The notes: generated by a model from the letters alone, not told the origin. A DNA stretch of 64,000 nt from Rhizobium croatiense (GCF_019793465.1 NZ_JAILYJ010000003.1:417915-481914), one strand, 5' to 3'. Numbered from the stretch's first letter, positions 9,976-19,466 are shown. Translations and numbers: made by a program.

Positions 9976-10977
9976 ATGAATATTGCGGCGAAACCTCCCT
10001 TGACGATCAGGCTCTGCGGGCCGCGCGGCTTCTGCGCCGGCGTCGACCGCGCCATCCAGATCGTCGTGCTGGCGCTGAAATCCTATGGCGCGCCGGTCTA
10101 TGTGCGCCACGAGATCGTCCACAATCGTTATGTCGTCGAGGGGCTGGAGGCCAAGGGCGCCGTCTTCGTCGAGGAGCTGGACGAGATCCCGGCCGAGCAT
10201 CGCGCCCAGCCGGTCGTCTTCTCCGCCCATGGCGTGCCGAAATCCGTGCCGGAGGATGCGGTAAGCCGCAATCTATTCTATCTCGACGCCACCTGTCCGC
10301 TGGTTTCCAAGGTCCACAAGCAGGCGATGCGCCACAACCGCCTCGGCCGCCACGTCGTCCTGATCGGCCATGCCGGCCACCCCGAAGTGATCGGCACCAT
10401 GGGCCAGCTGCCGGAGGGATCGGTCTCGCTGATCGAGACGATCGAGGATGCCGACGCCTATGCGCCCGCCGACCCGGACAATCTCGGCTATGTCACCCAG
10501 ACGACGCTCTCGGTCGATGATACGGCCGGCGTCATCGCCCGCCTGCACGAGCGTTTTCCCAATCTGACCGCGCCGGCCGCCGATTCGATCTGTTATGCGA
10601 CGACCAACCGCCAGGAAGTGGTGAAGCAGGCGGCCCCCGGCTGCGATCTCTTCATCATCGTCGGCGCGCCGAATTCCTCCAATTCCAAGCGCCTCGTCGA
10701 AGTGGCGCTGCGTGCAGGGGCGAAGAAATCGATTCTCGTGCAGCGCGCCGCCGAACTCGACTGGGACGAGATCGGCGCGATCTCGACGCTCGGCCTTTCC
10801 GCCGGCGCCTCCGCCCCCGAGGTCATCGTCAACGAGATCATCGAGGCGTTCCGCGCCCGCTTCGACGCCCGCGTCGAACTCGCCGAAACGGTGCAGGAAA
10901 CCGAGAATTTCCTGGTCAACCGCGAATTGCGCAGCATCGAGCTGACGGCGGCCGACATGGCCTTCGTCAACGGCTAG
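9976..10977 (+). CDS. ispH: 4-hydroxy-3-methylbut-2-enyl diphosphate reductase
   Basis: This 333-residue [4Fe-4S] enzyme makes isopentenyl and dimethylallyl diphosphate in the last step of the MEP pathway. The three cluster cysteines are at C20 ([12 protein letters not shown]), C107 (DATCPLV) and C206 ([11 protein letters not shown]). The substrate-binding histidines H49, H85 (FSAHGVP) and H135 (GHAGHPE) are present. ATG 9976 is preferred to ATG 9958, because the upstream one lies against a repeat element and adds residues outside the conserved start. Gene order ispH-thrB-rnhA is usual in rhizobia. Confidence 0.96.
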   Translation: MNIAAKPPLTIRLCGPRGFCAGVDRAIQIVVLALKSYGAPVYVRHEIVHNRYVVEGLEAKGAVFVEELDEIPAEHRAQPVVFSAHGVPKSVPEDAVSRNLFYLDATCPLVSKVHKQAMRHNRLGRHVVLIGHAGHPEVIGTMGQLPEGSVSLIETIEDADAYAPADPDNLGYVTQTTLSVDDTAGVIARLHERFPNLTAPAADSICYATTNRQEVVKQAAPGCDLFIIVGAPNSSNSKRLVEVALRAGAKKSILVQRAAELDWDEIGAISTLGLSAGASAPEVIVNEIIEAFRARFDARVELAETVQETENFLVNRELRSIELTAADMAFVNG

Positions 10978-11030
10978 GCCGTCATCGCGGCCCCGGCCAT
11001 CCATCATCCATAAACAAGACGAGACCTCAC

Positions 11031-11996
11031 TTGGCAGTCTATACCGATATCGCCGAAGACGATCTGAAGTGGTTCCTGACCGAATATGACGTGGGAAGCC
11101 TGCTCTCCTACAAGGGCATCGCCGAAGGCGTGGAAAATTCCAATTTCCTGCTGCACACCTCCAAGGAACCGCTGATCCTGACGCTCTATGAGAAGCGCGT
11201 GGAAAAGAGCGACCTGCCGTTCTTCCTCGGCCTGATGCAGCATCTTGCCGCCCGCGGCCTTTCCTGCCCGCTGCCGCTGCCGCGCCGCGACGGCGCGCTG
11301 CTCGGCTCGCTCTCCGGCCGCCCGGCGGCGCTGATTTCCTTCCTCGAAGGCATGTGGCTGCGAAAGCCGGAGGCGAAACATTGCCGCGAGGTCGGCCGGG
11401 CGCTCGCCCAAATGCATGTGGCGGGTGCCGGTTTCGAGCTGAAGCGCCCGAACGCGCTGTCGCTCGATGGCTGGCGGACGCTGTGGGAAAAGTCCGAGGC
11501 GCGCGCCGATGAGGTCGAGCCCGGCCTGCAGAATGAGATCCGCGGCGAACTCGATTTCCTCGCCGCCGCCTGGCCGAAAAACCTGCCGGCCGGCGTCATC
11601 CATGCCGACCTCTTTCCCGACAACGTCTTCTTCCTCGGCGATGAGCTCTCCGGCCTGATCGATTTCTATTTCGCCTGCAACGACCTGCTCGCCTATGACG
11701 TTTCGATCTGCCTGAATGCTTGGTGCTTCGAAAAGGATGGCGCCTACAACATCACCAAGGGCACGGCGATGCTCGAGGGTTACCAGAGCGTGCGCCCCTT
11801 GAGCGGCGAAGAGATCGCCGCTTTGCCGGTGCTGTCGCGTGGGTCCGCGCTGCGTTTCTTCCTGACGCGGCTCTATGATTGGCTGACGACGCCCGAGGGC
11901 GCCATGGTCACCAAGAAGGACCCGCTCGAATATCTGCGCAAGCTGCGCTTCCACCGCCAGATCGGCTCGGCCGCCGAATACGGATTGAGCCTATGA
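11031..11996 (+). CDS. thrB: Homoserine kinase (APH-fold ThrB)
   Basis: This 321-residue protein of the aminoglycoside phosphotransferase fold phosphorylates homoserine in threonine synthesis. The conserved start [11 protein letters not shown], the lid segment [12 protein letters not shown], the catalytic loop [13 protein letters not shown] (about 184-196) and [11 protein letters not shown] are all visible. The only sensible start matching the conserved N-terminus is a TTG at 11031. Its TGA overlaps the rnhA ATG (ATGA). Threonine synthase lies 15 kb away at 25995-27419 on the other strand. Confidence 0.94.
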   Translation: MAVYTDIAEDDLKWFLTEYDVGSLLSYKGIAEGVENSNFLLHTSKEPLILTLYEKRVEKSDLPFFLGLMQHLAARGLSCPLPLPRRDGALLGSLSGRPAALISFLEGMWLRKPEAKHCREVGRALAQMHVAGAGFELKRPNALSLDGWRTLWEKSEARADEVEPGLQNEIRGELDFLAAAWPKNLPAGVIHADLFPDNVFFLGDELSGLIDFYFACNDLLAYDVSICLNAWCFEKDGAYNITKGTAMLEGYQSVRPLSGEEIAALPVLSRGSALRFFLTRLYDWLTTPEGAMVTKKDPLEYLRKLRFHRQIGSAAEYGLSL

Positions 11997-12448
11997 AACA
12001 CGTCGATATCTTCACCGACGGGGCATGCTCCGGCAATCCCGGCCCCGGCGGCTGGGGCGCCGTGCTGCGTTATGGCGACGTCGAAAAGGAGCTTTGCGGC
12101 GGCGAGGCGGACACGACCAACAACCGCATGGAACTGCTGGCGGCGATCTCCGCCCTGCAGGCGCTGAAGACCCCTTGCGAGGTCGATCTCTATACCGACA
12201 GCGCCTACGTCAAAGACGGCATCTCCAAATGGATTTTCGGCTGGAAGAAAAACGGCTGGAAGACATCGGACAAGAAGCCGGTGAAGAACGCCGAACTCTG
12301 GCAGGCGCTGGAGGAAGCTCGCAACCGCCACAAGGTGACGCTGCACTGGGTCAAGGGCCACGCCGGTCACCCGGAAAACGAACGCGCCGATGAACTTGCG
12401 CGCCGGGGTATGGAGCCGTTCAAGAAGGGCAAGGCGGTTTCGTTTTAG
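11993..12448 (+). CDS. rnhA: Ribonuclease HI
   Basis: This 151-residue enzyme cuts RNA in RNA/DNA hybrids. The acidic active site is complete: D9 ([16 protein letters not shown]), E47 (NNRMELLAA), D69 (YTDSAYV) and D133 (NERADELA), together with H123 ([10 protein letters not shown]). The length is standard. It is coupled to thrB through an ATGA overlap, which fixes the start and rejects a longer frame that would run back into thrB. Confidence 0.97.
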   Translation: MKHVDIFTDGACSGNPGPGGWGAVLRYGDVEKELCGGEADTTNNRMELLAAISALQALKTPCEVDLYTDSAYVKDGISKWIFGWKKNGWKTSDKKPVKNAELWQALEEARNRHKVTLHWVKGHAGHPENERADELARRGMEPFKKGKAVSF

Positions 12449-12523
12449 GGTGCGGTTTTGCCGTCGCGCACCTATCCCTATCATTGCGCTCGCGGCGTGA
12501 TGTGCCCGTCGGACCAACCCAAT

Positions 12524-12613
12524 CTCCGTCATGCTCGGGCTTGACCCGAGCATCCACGCCGACACCCACCAGCCGGAACATGGATCCTCGGCTCAAGGCC
12601 GAGGATGACGGAG
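12524..12613. repeat. Paired palindromic repeat downstream of rnhA
   Basis: Arm one is CTCCGTCATGCTCGGGCTTG followed by ACCCGAGCATCC. Arm two is TGGATCCTCGGCTCAAGGCC followed by GAGGATGACGGAG. Each is a hairpin, and the two are inverted relative to each other around a 24-base spacer. It belongs to the window-wide CTCCGTCATCC family and fills the 282-base convergent gap between rnhA and the next gene. Confidence 0.75.
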
Positions 12614-12730
12614 TGTGTAGTGGCGTTGCAGCCAATTCGTCGCGGAAGTCCGACAAAGAGCGGAGGCGGATACCCACTTGCTCCCTCATCCTATGAGGTC
12701 CACAAACGTGGATCGGAGAGGCTTTGCATC

Positions 12731-13807
12731 TCACTGCTGCCGCGTCACCGCGGCCCCCTGGATCAGCCGGTGCAGATATTCGAGCTTGGCCACCACGGGT
12801 GAAGACAGCACGAAGGGGTAGGCGTCGGGCTGGCCCATGCTGCGCTGGATGGCGTTGATCGCCAGGCTGAGCGGCACCCAGGCGCTGACCAGCTGCTCGG
12901 CGCTTTTTGCCCTGTAAGGGATGAAATCCACCTCGCCGGCGATTTCTTCGTGGCCGCGCGGATCGATGGCGATGCCGAAGGCGCGCGCCGTCTCCAGCGT
13001 GTCGACGATATGGAGGTAATGGGCGAAGCATTCGGCGAAATCCTCCCAGGGGTGGGAGGCCGCATAGGCGCTGATGAAATTGTTTTGCCATCCCAGAGGC
13101 GCGCCGCGGGCATAGTGCTGTTGCAGTGCGGCCGCATAATCCTGCCGTTCGTCGCCGAAGACGGCGCGGAAGTCCGAAAGGCCGTCGCGGTCGCGCACCA
13201 GCTTGTTCCAGATGAAATGGCCGGCCTCGTGGCGGAAATGGCCAAGCAGCGTGCGATAGGGCTCGTTCATCGAGCTGCGCGCCTGTTCGCGCGTCGCATC
13301 GTCGGCTTCCGCCGCCCGGATGGTGATCAGGCCTTCCTCGTGGCCGGTCATAGCCGGCACGACATAGCCGTTATCCTGCAGCGAATCCTCGAGGAAATCG
13401 AAGACCAGCCCGCCTTGCGGATCTTGCGCCCGGTCGGGATGCGGCAGCTTCCAGCGCAACAGCGAATAGAACAGATGGCGCTGCGCCTGGCCGATGCGCC
13501 GCCACCGGCCGATCCCGTCCTCGGTATCGGTGTTGGGCACCAGCCGGTTGTGGCGGCAGGCGGCGCAGAACTCGCTGTCGCCGTCGCCCTCCACCAGCCA
13601 GTTGCAGATGTCGAGGCCGGCATTGGCGCAGAAGCGCACCTGCCGGTCGGGATCGGCAACGAACTGCCAGCCCGTCTCGCCGCGCGGCTCCAGCGCATGC
13701 ATGGCGAGATCGCCGGACCGGAAACCGAGGCGATGATTGCAGCGCACGCAGTGGCGGTTGTCGAAATGGACGACCTGATCGCAATTGTCGCAGGCAAAAA
13801 GTTTCAT
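12731..13807 (-). CDS. Putative zinc-binding metallopeptidase with N-terminal zinc ribbons
   Basis: This 358-residue protein begins with a zinc ribbon (C6/C9 in CDNCD, C20/C23 in CVRC) and a second cysteine set (C60, C68, C81, C84). The centre holds a zinc-peptidase motif HEAGH at 193-197 (GHFRHEAGHFIWNKLV), followed by HPWEDFAECFAHYLH, a plausible third-ligand glutamate region. This matches the conserved putative zinc-binding peptidase family (formerly a DUF) of alphaproteobacteria. Substrate and role are unknown. No signal peptide is seen, so it is probably cytoplasmic. It runs convergent with rnhA and upstream of a CsbD gene. Confidence 0.85.
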   Translation of the reverse strand: MKLFACDNCDQVVHFDNRHCVRCNHRLGFRSGDLAMHALEPRGETGWQFVADPDRQVRFCANAGLDICNWLVEGDGDSEFCAACRHNRLVPNTDTEDGIGRWRRIGQAQRHLFYSLLRWKLPHPDRAQDPQGGLVFDFLEDSLQDNGYVVPAMTGHEEGLITIRAAEADDATREQARSSMNEPYRTLLGHFRHEAGHFIWNKLVRDRDGLSDFRAVFGDERQDYAAALQQHYARGAPLGWQNNFISAYAASHPWEDFAECFAHYLHIVDTLETARAFGIAIDPRGHEEIAGEVDFIPYRAKSAEQLVSAWVPLSLAINAIQRSMGQPDAYPFVLSSPVVAKLEYLHRLIQGAAVTRQQ

Positions 13808-13896
13808 CGTATTGATCTCGGCAAAGCGGGGGCGGATTAAAAATGCCCGCCGCGCGAAGCGCAGCAGGCATGGTTCATCAAGGATGCGCTTGTGGT

Positions 13897-14088
13897 TCAG
13901 AGCCGGTCGACGGCGCCCTTGAGCTTGTCCTTGACCTTGCCGGTTGCGACCTGTCCCTTGCCTTTGGCTTCCTGGACGGCGCCCTTGGCCTGCATGTCGC
14001 GATTGCCGGTGGCCTTGCCGACGGCCTGTTTAGTCTTGCCGGCAATTTCGTTGGTCTTGCCTGAAATCTTGTCGCTGGTGCTACCCAT
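13897..14088 (-). CDS. CsbD-family stress protein
   Basis: This 63-residue, very hydrophilic, Lys/Gly/Ala-rich protein starts MGSTSDKISGKTNEIAGKTK and contains the repeated K.KG/GK pattern (NRDMQAKGAVQEAKGKGQV) of CsbD. CsbD proteins are abundant general-stress proteins of unknown biochemistry, often under the alphaproteobacterial EcfG response. GGAGACATC precedes the start. It is probably intrinsically flexible. Confidence 0.9.
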   Translation of the reverse strand: MGSTSDKISGKTNEIAGKTKQAVGKATGNRDMQAKGAVQEAKGKGQVATGKVKDKLKGAVDRL

Positions 14089-14194
14089 AGGTGATGTCTC
14101 CTTGGTCGGCGTCGGACCTCTCGTCCGCGCCGGAAGAAAACGTCACTTGCGGCTATTCGTTCCAGCGCGCGGTCAAGACCGCCGCCGCGAGATG

Positions 14195-14800
14195 TCAGGC
14201 GTGTCCGGCCTCGGCCGAAAGCATGGCGGCGGTCACGCCCATGCCGGCGAGCGCCCGCTCGTATTTGTCCTCGAGGCTGCGGTCGAAGATCAGCTCCTCA
14301 TTGGCCGGGCAGGTGAGCCAGCCATTGTTGGCGACCTCGTTTTCGAGCTGGCCGGCGCCCCAGGAGGAATAACCGAGCAGCATCGTCGCCCGCTTTGGCC
14401 CGGCGCCCTTGGAGATGGCGCGCACGATGTCGAGCGTCGCCGTCAGGCAGATGTCATCGCTGACCGGGATCGAGGAGTCGCTGGAATAATCGTCCGAATG
14501 CAGCACGAAGCCGCGGCCGCTTTCCACCGGACCGCCGGTCTGGATCGGGAAGTCGCGGGCGCGCTGCGGCAGCACGATCGGCTCTTCCTGCTTGATCATG
14601 TCGAGATGCAGCAGCACATCGGTGAAGGTGAGGCTCTGCGGCCGGTTGATGACGAAGCCCATGGCGCCGGCATCCGAATGCGCGCAGATGTAAATCACGG
14701 TGCGCGCAAAATTGCGGTCTTCCATGCCCGGCATGGCGATGAGGAACTGGCCATCGAAGAAGCCACGTTCCCGTCTGTTCTTCAGCGTCGATAAGGACAT
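14195..14800 (-). CDS. YqgE/AlgH family protein
   Basis: This 201-residue protein carries the UPF0301 signatures [29 protein letters not shown] near the N-terminus, [10 protein letters not shown], and in the C-terminal half [24 protein letters not shown] 14800 has a near-perfect GGAGGAACA site. The biochemical role of the family is unsettled; AlgH was linked to alginate regulation in Pseudomonas. It is divergent from the DsbD-like gene and the two share a promoter region. Confidence 0.93.
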   Translation of the reverse strand: MSLSTLKNRRERGFFDGQFLIAMPGMEDRNFARTVIYICAHSDAGAMGFVINRPQSLTFTDVLLHLDMIKQEEPIVLPQRARDFPIQTGGPVESGRGFVLHSDDYSSDSSIPVSDDICLTATLDIVRAISKGAGPKRATMLLGYSSWGAGQLENEVANNGWLTCPANEELIFDRSLEDKYERALAGMGVTAAMLSAEAGHA

Positions 14801-14940
14801 TGTTCCTCCTGCTGCCAGACCGCACCAAGGCCCCGACAAGAGAAGGATGGGCCAATGTCACCAATCAATCAACTGAAAATGAAGATTATGTGGCCGGCGC
14901 TTCTGGCGGCCAAAGGGCACTTTCGGTAAACCTTTGTTCC

Positions 14941-15783
14941 ATGATGACTATTTCTTTGGCACCGCGCCGGCTTTTCATGGCGGCCATTTCGCTGGTCGCA
15001 GCCTTCGCCCCGTTTTGTTCCGCGCAGGCGGAAATGAGCGCCTGGGCCGAGGCCGAGGGCGGCCGCATGCGCCTCGTGGCGCTGGCGCCCGATGCCGGCG
15101 GCAAAATCCGCGCCGGCCTGCAGATCGAGCCGAAAGCCGGCTGGATCACCTATTGGCGCGAGCCCGGCAGCAGCGGCATCCCGCCTCACGTCACCATCGC
15201 CCCGAAAAGCGGCGTGGCGCTCGATGCCATCGGCTATCCCGTTCCCAAGCATTTTTTCAAGGGCGGGATCGAGGATATCGCCTATGACGCGCCGGTGACA
15301 CTGCCATTGTCGCTGACGGCATCAGGCAAAGGCCCGGTCGCGATCGACGCGACTGTTTTCATCGGCATCTGCAAGGACATCTGCATCCCCTTCCAGGCGA
15401 ATTTGGCGGTGAAGCTCGGCCCGGCCAAGCAGTCGCAGCCGGAGGAAGAGGCGATCCTCGCGGCCGCCGATGCGGCCTTGCCGAAGCCGCCTTCGGCCGA
15501 TTTCAAGGTCGCGGCGCATGCCATGTCGTCCGACAGGAAGGCGCTGTCCCTGACGCTCACCCTGCCGGGCGGGGGGAGCGGCGGCGCGCCCGATATCATC
15601 GTCACCGGCCCGAGCGGCTATGCTTTCACCAAGCAGGTCGGCGGCAAACGCGACGGCGCAGCCTTCAAGACGGATATTGCAATCGGCAAGCTGCCGAAGG
15701 ATTATGACCTATCCGGCAAGCGCTGGAGCGTGCTTGTCATCGATGGGGACAAGGCGATGGAGACCACGCTTGCCTTTGACTGA
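14941..15783 (+). CDS. Secreted DsbD N-terminal (alpha) domain-like protein
   Basis: This 280-residue protein has a signal peptide (residues 1-30, cleavage near SAQA-EM). The mature part resembles the periplasmic alpha domain of DsbD/ScsB: GWITYWREPGSSGIPP, then GIGYPVPKHF-like and FIGICKDICIPFQANL with a C-x3-C pair. The membrane core and thioredoxin domain of full DsbD are absent, so it is a stand-alone periplasmic thiol protein. ATG 14941 is directly followed by a second ATG. The redox role is inferred; the peroxiredoxin gene follows 83 bases later. Confidence 0.86.
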   Translation: MMTISLAPRRLFMAAISLVAAFAPFCSAQAEMSAWAEAEGGRMRLVALAPDAGGKIRAGLQIEPKAGWITYWREPGSSGIPPHVTIAPKSGVALDAIGYPVPKHFFKGGIEDIAYDAPVTLPLSLTASGKGPVAIDATVFIGICKDICIPFQANLAVKLGPAKQSQPEEEAILAAADAALPKPPSADFKVAAHAMSSDRKALSLTLTLPGGGSGGAPDIIVTGPSGYAFTKQVGGKRDGAAFKTDIAIGKLPKDYDLSGKRWSVLVIDGDKAMETTLAFD

Positions 15784-15866
15784 CCGGCACTTATAGTCGC
15801 CCCATTCCCGGCGGCGCCCGCCGCCGGCCCGAACCCCAAGAAGCCCGAACCCCGAGGAGAAAACCC

Positions 15867-16352
15867 ATGACCATCGCGATCGGCGACAAGCTTCCGGCCG
15901 CCACTTTCAAGGAAAAGACCGGCGACGGCCCGGTCGAAATCACCACCGATCAGCTCTTCGCCGGCAAGCGCGTCCTGCTCTTTGCCGTGCCGGGCGCCTT
16001 CACGCCCACCTGCTCGCTGAACCATCTGCCGGGTTACCTCGAAAACCGCGACACCATCCTCGCCAAGGGCGTCGACGACATCGCCGTTCTCGCCGTCAAC
16101 GATTGGCACGTCATGGGCGCCTGGGCGCAATCCTCCGGCGGCTTCGGCAAGATCCACTTCCTCGCCGATTGGGACGCCGGTTTCACCAAGGCCGTCGGCC
16201 TGGAAGCCGACCTCTCCGCCGGCGGCCTCGGCCTACGCTCCAAGCGCTATTCGATGCTGGTGGAAGATGGCGTCGTGAAGGCCCTCAACGTCGAGGAAAG
16301 CCCCGGCCAGGCAACCGTCTCGGGCGCGGCGGCGATGCTGGAATTGCTGTGA
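15867..16352 (+). CDS. Peroxiredoxin (Prx5/AhpE-like redoxin)
   Basis: This 161-residue thiol peroxidase carries the peroxidatic motif PGAFTPTC with C49, followed by NHLPGYL, and the later VNDWHVMGAW and FLADWDAGFTKAVGLEADLS segments typical of the Prx5 subgroup. It reduces peroxides using glutathione or thioredoxin. CGAGGAGAAAA lies just before the ATG. No second resolving cysteine is obvious, so a 1-Cys mechanism is likely. Confidence 0.94.
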   Translation: MTIAIGDKLPAATFKEKTGDGPVEITTDQLFAGKRVLLFAVPGAFTPTCSLNHLPGYLENRDTILAKGVDDIAVLAVNDWHVMGAWAQSSGGFGKIHFLADWDAGFTKAVGLEADLSAGGLGLRSKRYSMLVEDGVVKALNVEESPGQATVSGAAAMLELL

Positions 16353-16744
16353 GTTTTCATGACTGAATGATGCGGGCTGCTTGATGGACACTCGACCTGA
16401 TCCATTGCGCCGACGCTGAGTTTGGCGGACACCGTGCCCCCAAACTCCGTCATCCCAGGCCCTGAGCCTGGGATCCATGGTCGGTGCTGACAGAGGCCAG
16501 CCTGGGTCCTCGGGTCAAGCCCGAGGACGACGGAGGGGGGGTAACTCTGTGGCAAATCAAGCGATGGTGAAACAGCCGTTTCGTTCCGCTTCCTGCCAAT
16601 GGCCCTCCTAAAACTCCGTCATTCCAGGCCTTGAGCCTGGAATCCACCGACCACCCTGTGACAAGAAGGCCTGACATTCCGCCTCAATCTCGCCGCAATC
16701 GTTATAACATAACACGTAATGTTATTACATTGTCAGGACGAGCC
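16353..16744. repeat. Gap holding palindromic repeats (16445-16536, 16614-16647) and the Zur region
   Basis: The gap downstream of the peroxiredoxin holds a paired palindrome (ACTCCGTCATCCCAGGCC ... and its inverse GGGTCCTCGGGTCAAGCCCG) and a single one (CTCCGTCATTCCAGGCCTTG ...). The last 45 bases before 16745 form an AT-rich operator described separately. I see no gene. Confidence 0.7.
16701..16731 (+). promoter_or_regulatory. Probable Zur-box pair controlling the zinc transporter operon
   Basis: GTTATAACATAAC (16701-16713) is a perfect dyad of GTTAT and ATAAC around AAC. AATGTTATTACATT (16718-16731) is a second dyad of AATGT and ACATT. Both resemble the alphaproteobacterial Zur operator (TGTTATNNTATAACA-like). 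The pair stands out as AT-rich in a GC-rich background, 14 bases before the first gene of a metal ABC transporter. Repression by Zur under zinc-replete conditions is inferred. Confidence 0.75.
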
Positions 16745-16873
16745 ATGCACCCGAATCCCGATCGCCCCTCCATCAGCCTTATGGGGCAATCGGCCTTATC
16801 CCGGGTGATCGGCATCTCGCTGGTCATTGCCGCGCTCTGGCTTGCCATTCACTGGGCGGTTCTCCTGCCATGA
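16745..16873 (+). CDS. Small membrane protein leading the zinc transporter operon
   Basis: This 42-residue protein starts MHPNPDRPSISLMGQ and has one hydrophobic helix (about 20-40, VIGISLVIAALWLAIHWAVLL). It begins just behind the Zur-like boxes, and its TGA overlaps the ATG of the ATPase gene (ATGA), a strong sign that it is translated. A leader or small subunit of the transporter is plausible; I do not recognise a family. The ribosome site is weak (CAGGACG). Confidence 0.6.
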   Translation: MHPNPDRPSISLMGQSALSRVIGISLVIAALWLAIHWAVLLP

Positions 16874-17619
16874 CGCTGTTGATCCGTCTCGCTGATCTCA
16901 CGGTGGCCTATGACAGACACCCCGCCGTCCATCATGTCTCCGGCGCTTTTGCGCCGGGCAGTCTGACGGCGATTGCCGGGCCGAATGGGGCGGGCAAATC
17001 GACGCTGCTGAAGGCGATCATGGGCGAGCTTCGTCCCGCCGAGGGCAGGGTCGAGCATCGGTTGGGGCGGGCGGAATTCGGCTATCTCCCGCAGGCGGCC
17101 GAGATCGATCGGCGTTTCCCGATCTCGGTTATCGACACCGTCATGCTCGGCGCCTGGAAAAGCAGGGGAGCCTTCGGCCGCGTGGCACCCACCGAAGTCA
17201 AAAAGGCGGGCGAGGCACTTGCCGCTGTCGGCCTTGACGGTTTCGGCAGGCGCCATGTCGGCTCGCTCTCGGCCGGCCAGTTCCAGCGCGTGCTCTTTGC
17301 CCGCCTGCTCTTGCAGGATGCCGGCGTGATCCTGCTCGACGAGCCGTTTACGGCAATCGATGCCCGCACGACCAGGGATCTCCTCGATATCGTTTCCCGC
17401 TGGCATGGGGAGGGCCGTACCGTCATCGCCGTGCTGCATGATTTCGAGCTCGTCCGGACGCATTTTCCCGAAACCCTGCTGCTCGCCCGCGAACTGGTGG
17501 GATGGGGCCCGACCGCTGACGTCATGTCGTCCGCCAATCTCATGAAGGCTCGCGCCATGGCCGAGCGCTGGGATGAGGATGCGGCGGCCTGCGCCCCCGA
17601 ACAGGCGCCGGCGGCATGA
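16870..17619 (+). CDS. Zinc-type metal ABC transporter, ATP-binding protein (AztA/ZnuC-like)
   Basis: This 249-residue ATPase has Walker A GPNGAGKST (37-45), a Q-loop in FGYLPQAAEID, signature LSAGQ (133-137) and Walker B VILLDEP (153-159). FPISVIDTVMLG is typical of the metal (A-I cluster) importers for Zn or Mn. It overlaps the upstream small gene and the downstream permease by 4 bases each, so the operon is translationally coupled. The Zur-like boxes upstream favour zinc over manganese. Confidence 0.92.
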   Translation: MTLLIRLADLTVAYDRHPAVHHVSGAFAPGSLTAIAGPNGAGKSTLLKAIMGELRPAEGRVEHRLGRAEFGYLPQAAEIDRRFPISVIDTVMLGAWKSRGAFGRVAPTEVKKAGEALAAVGLDGFGRRHVGSLSAGQFQRVLFARLLLQDAGVILLDEPFTAIDARTTRDLLDIVSRWHGEGRTVIAVLHDFELVRTHFPETLLLARELVGWGPTADVMSSANLMKARAMAERWDEDAAACAPEQAPAA

Positions 17620-18488
17620 CGGCTTACGATCTCTTCCTGGCGCCCTTTGCCGATTTCGGTTTCATGCGCCGCGCTCTTGTCGCCTGCCTCTGCCTCGGGC
17701 TGGGCTCGGGGCCGATCGGCGTCTTCCTGATGCTGCGGCGCATGAGCCTGATGGGCGACGCCATGAGCCATGCCGTGCTGCCGGGGGCGGCGATCGGTTA
17801 TCTCGTCGCCGGCTCGCTGTCGCTGACGGCGATGGGGCTCGGCGGCCTTGTCGCCGGCCTGTCGGTGGCGCTGCTGTCCGGCGCCGTCAGCCGCATGACG
17901 GTGCTGCGCGAGGATGCGAGCTTTGCCAGCTTCTATCTCGCCTCGCTGGCGCTCGGCGTGCTGATCGTCTCGCTGCGCGGCTCGAATATCGATCTGCTGC
18001 ATGTGCTCTTCGGCACCATCCTGGCGATCGATGCCTCGGCGCTTTATCTCATCGGCGCGATCACCTCTCTGACCCTCGTCATCCTCGCCTTCATCTACCG
18101 GCCGCTGGTGGCCGAATGTTTCGATCCCGGCTTCCTGCGCGCCGTCGGCGGCCGCGGGCCGGTCTATCACCTCCTCTTCCTGCTGCTCGTGGTGCTGAAC
18201 CTCGTCGCCAGCTTCCAGGCGCTCGGCACGCTGATGGCGGTCGGCCTGATGATGCTGCCGGCGGCCATCGCCCAGCTCTGGTCGCGCAGCTTGGCCGTGA
18301 TGATGCTGATTGCGACCGCCAGTGCGGCCGCCTCCGGCTATCTCGGGCTGATCGCTTCCTACCACCTCGAGCTCGCCTCCGGCCCGACGATCATCATGAC
18401 GGCGGCGCTGATCTACGCCTTTTCAATCCTCTTCGCGCCCTCCGGCATCGCCCGGCGCTTCTTTCCCCGCCCGCATCTGAAGGGCTGA
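17616..18488 (+). CDS. Zinc-type metal ABC transporter, permease (AztB/ZnuB-like)
   Basis: This 290-residue inner-membrane protein has about eight hydrophobic segments and the ABC-3 family motifs GPIGVFLMLRRMSLMGDAMSHAVLPG near residues 30-57 and, in the C-terminal half, GTLMAVGLMMLPAAIAQLW. It pairs with the preceding ATPase (4-base overlap) and with the binding protein 16 bases downstream. Confidence 0.93.
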   Translation: MTAYDLFLAPFADFGFMRRALVACLCLGLGSGPIGVFLMLRRMSLMGDAMSHAVLPGAAIGYLVAGSLSLTAMGLGGLVAGLSVALLSGAVSRMTVLREDASFASFYLASLALGVLIVSLRGSNIDLLHVLFGTILAIDASALYLIGAITSLTLVILAFIYRPLVAECFDPGFLRAVGGRGPVYHLLFLLLVVLNLVASFQALGTLMAVGLMMLPAAIAQLWSRSLAVMMLIATASAAASGYLGLIASYHLELASGPTIIMTAALIYAFSILFAPSGIARRFFPRPHLKG

Positions 18489-18504
18489 TTTCAAGGAGAC
18501 TTCG

Positions 18505-19407
18505 ATGATATCGCGCAGACTGCTTCTCTCCGCCGCCGCACTTTCCGCGCTGATGGCGCTGTCGGCCGCCCCCGCTTCGGCCGAAACGCTGAAAGTCGTG
18601 GCGTCCTTCACCGTGCTTGCCGATGTCGTCAAACAGGTCGGCGGCGACCATGTTCACGTGACAAGCCTCGTCGGGCCGAACGGCGACCCCCATGAATTCG
18701 AGCCGTCGCCGGCCGACGCGAAGAATTTGAAGGCGGCCGAAGTCACTTTCGTCAGCGGCGAAGGGCTGGAAGGCTGGATGGACCGGCTGATCACCGCCTC
18801 GGGCTACAAGGGCAAGCCGGTGACGGTTTCCGATGGCATCGCCACCCGCACCATGGAAGAGGACGGCAAGACCATCACCGATCCGCATGTCTGGAACAGC
18901 CCCGTCAACGTCAAGGTCTGGGTCGCCAATATCGAAAAGGCGCTGTCATCGGCCGATCCCGCCGACGCCGCCGCCTTCAAGGCCAATGCCGAAAAATATA
19001 CCCAGAAGCTGGATGAGCTGAACGCCTACGCCCATTCGAAATTCGACGCGATCGCCGAGGACCGCCGCAAGGTGCTGACCAGCCACGACGCCTTCGGCTA
19101 TTTCGGCCGCGAATACAAGGTGAGCTTCCTGGCACCGCTTGGCCTCTCCACCGAGAGCGAAGCCTCGGCCGCCGCCGTCGCCAAGCTGATCGAACAGATT
19201 AGGAGCGAGCACGTGAAGGCCTATTTCTTCGAAAATTCCAACGATCCGCGCCTGGTCAAGCAGGTCGCCAACGCAACGGGTGCGAAACCCGGCGGCGAGC
19301 TCTATGTCGAATCCCTCTCCGACGCCAAGGGACCGGCGCCGACCTATGAGAAAATGTTCCGCTACAATGTCGACCAACTCGCCGCCGCCATGGCGAAATC
19401 GAGCTGA
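18505..19407 (+). CDS. Zinc-type metal ABC transporter, substrate-binding protein (AztC-like)
   Basis: This 300-residue periplasmic cluster A-I binding protein has a signal peptide (1-26, ASA-ET). Likely metal ligands are H63 (NGDPHEFEPSP), H128 (DPHVW) and H194 (TSHDAFGYF), plus a C-terminal Asp (NDPRLV region). The loop before DPHVW is short (RTMEEDGKTIT) and has no histidine run, unlike classical ZnuA and like AztC. TCAAGGAG precedes the ATG. The GEGLEGWMDRL segment also fits AztC-type proteins. Confidence 0.92.
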   Translation: MISRRLLLSAAALSALMALSAAPASAETLKVVASFTVLADVVKQVGGDHVHVTSLVGPNGDPHEFEPSPADAKNLKAAEVTFVSGEGLEGWMDRLITASGYKGKPVTVSDGIATRTMEEDGKTITDPHVWNSPVNVKVWVANIEKALSSADPADAAAFKANAEKYTQKLDELNAYAHSKFDAIAEDRRKVLTSHDAFGYFGREYKVSFLAPLGLSTESEASAAAVAKLIEQIRSEHVKAYFFENSNDPRLVKQVANATGAKPGGELYVESLSDAKGPAPTYEKMFRYNVDQLAAAMAKSS

Positions 19408-19426
19408 CAGTCGATCGGATAGTGAA

Positions 19427-19460
19427 AGCATGATGCCGAGATCCGCTTCGGCGTCATGCT
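19427..19460 (+). terminator. Hairpin between the zinc operon and the convergent ModA-like gene
   Basis: AGCATGATGCCGA (19427-19439) pairs with TCGGCGTCATGCT (19448-19460), 13 base pairs with one G-T, around an 8-base loop. There is no T-run. The hairpin belongs to the AGCATGATG palindrome family common in Rhizobiales and sits where both convergent transcripts would end. Confidence 0.5.
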
Positions 19461-19466
19461 CCCCTG

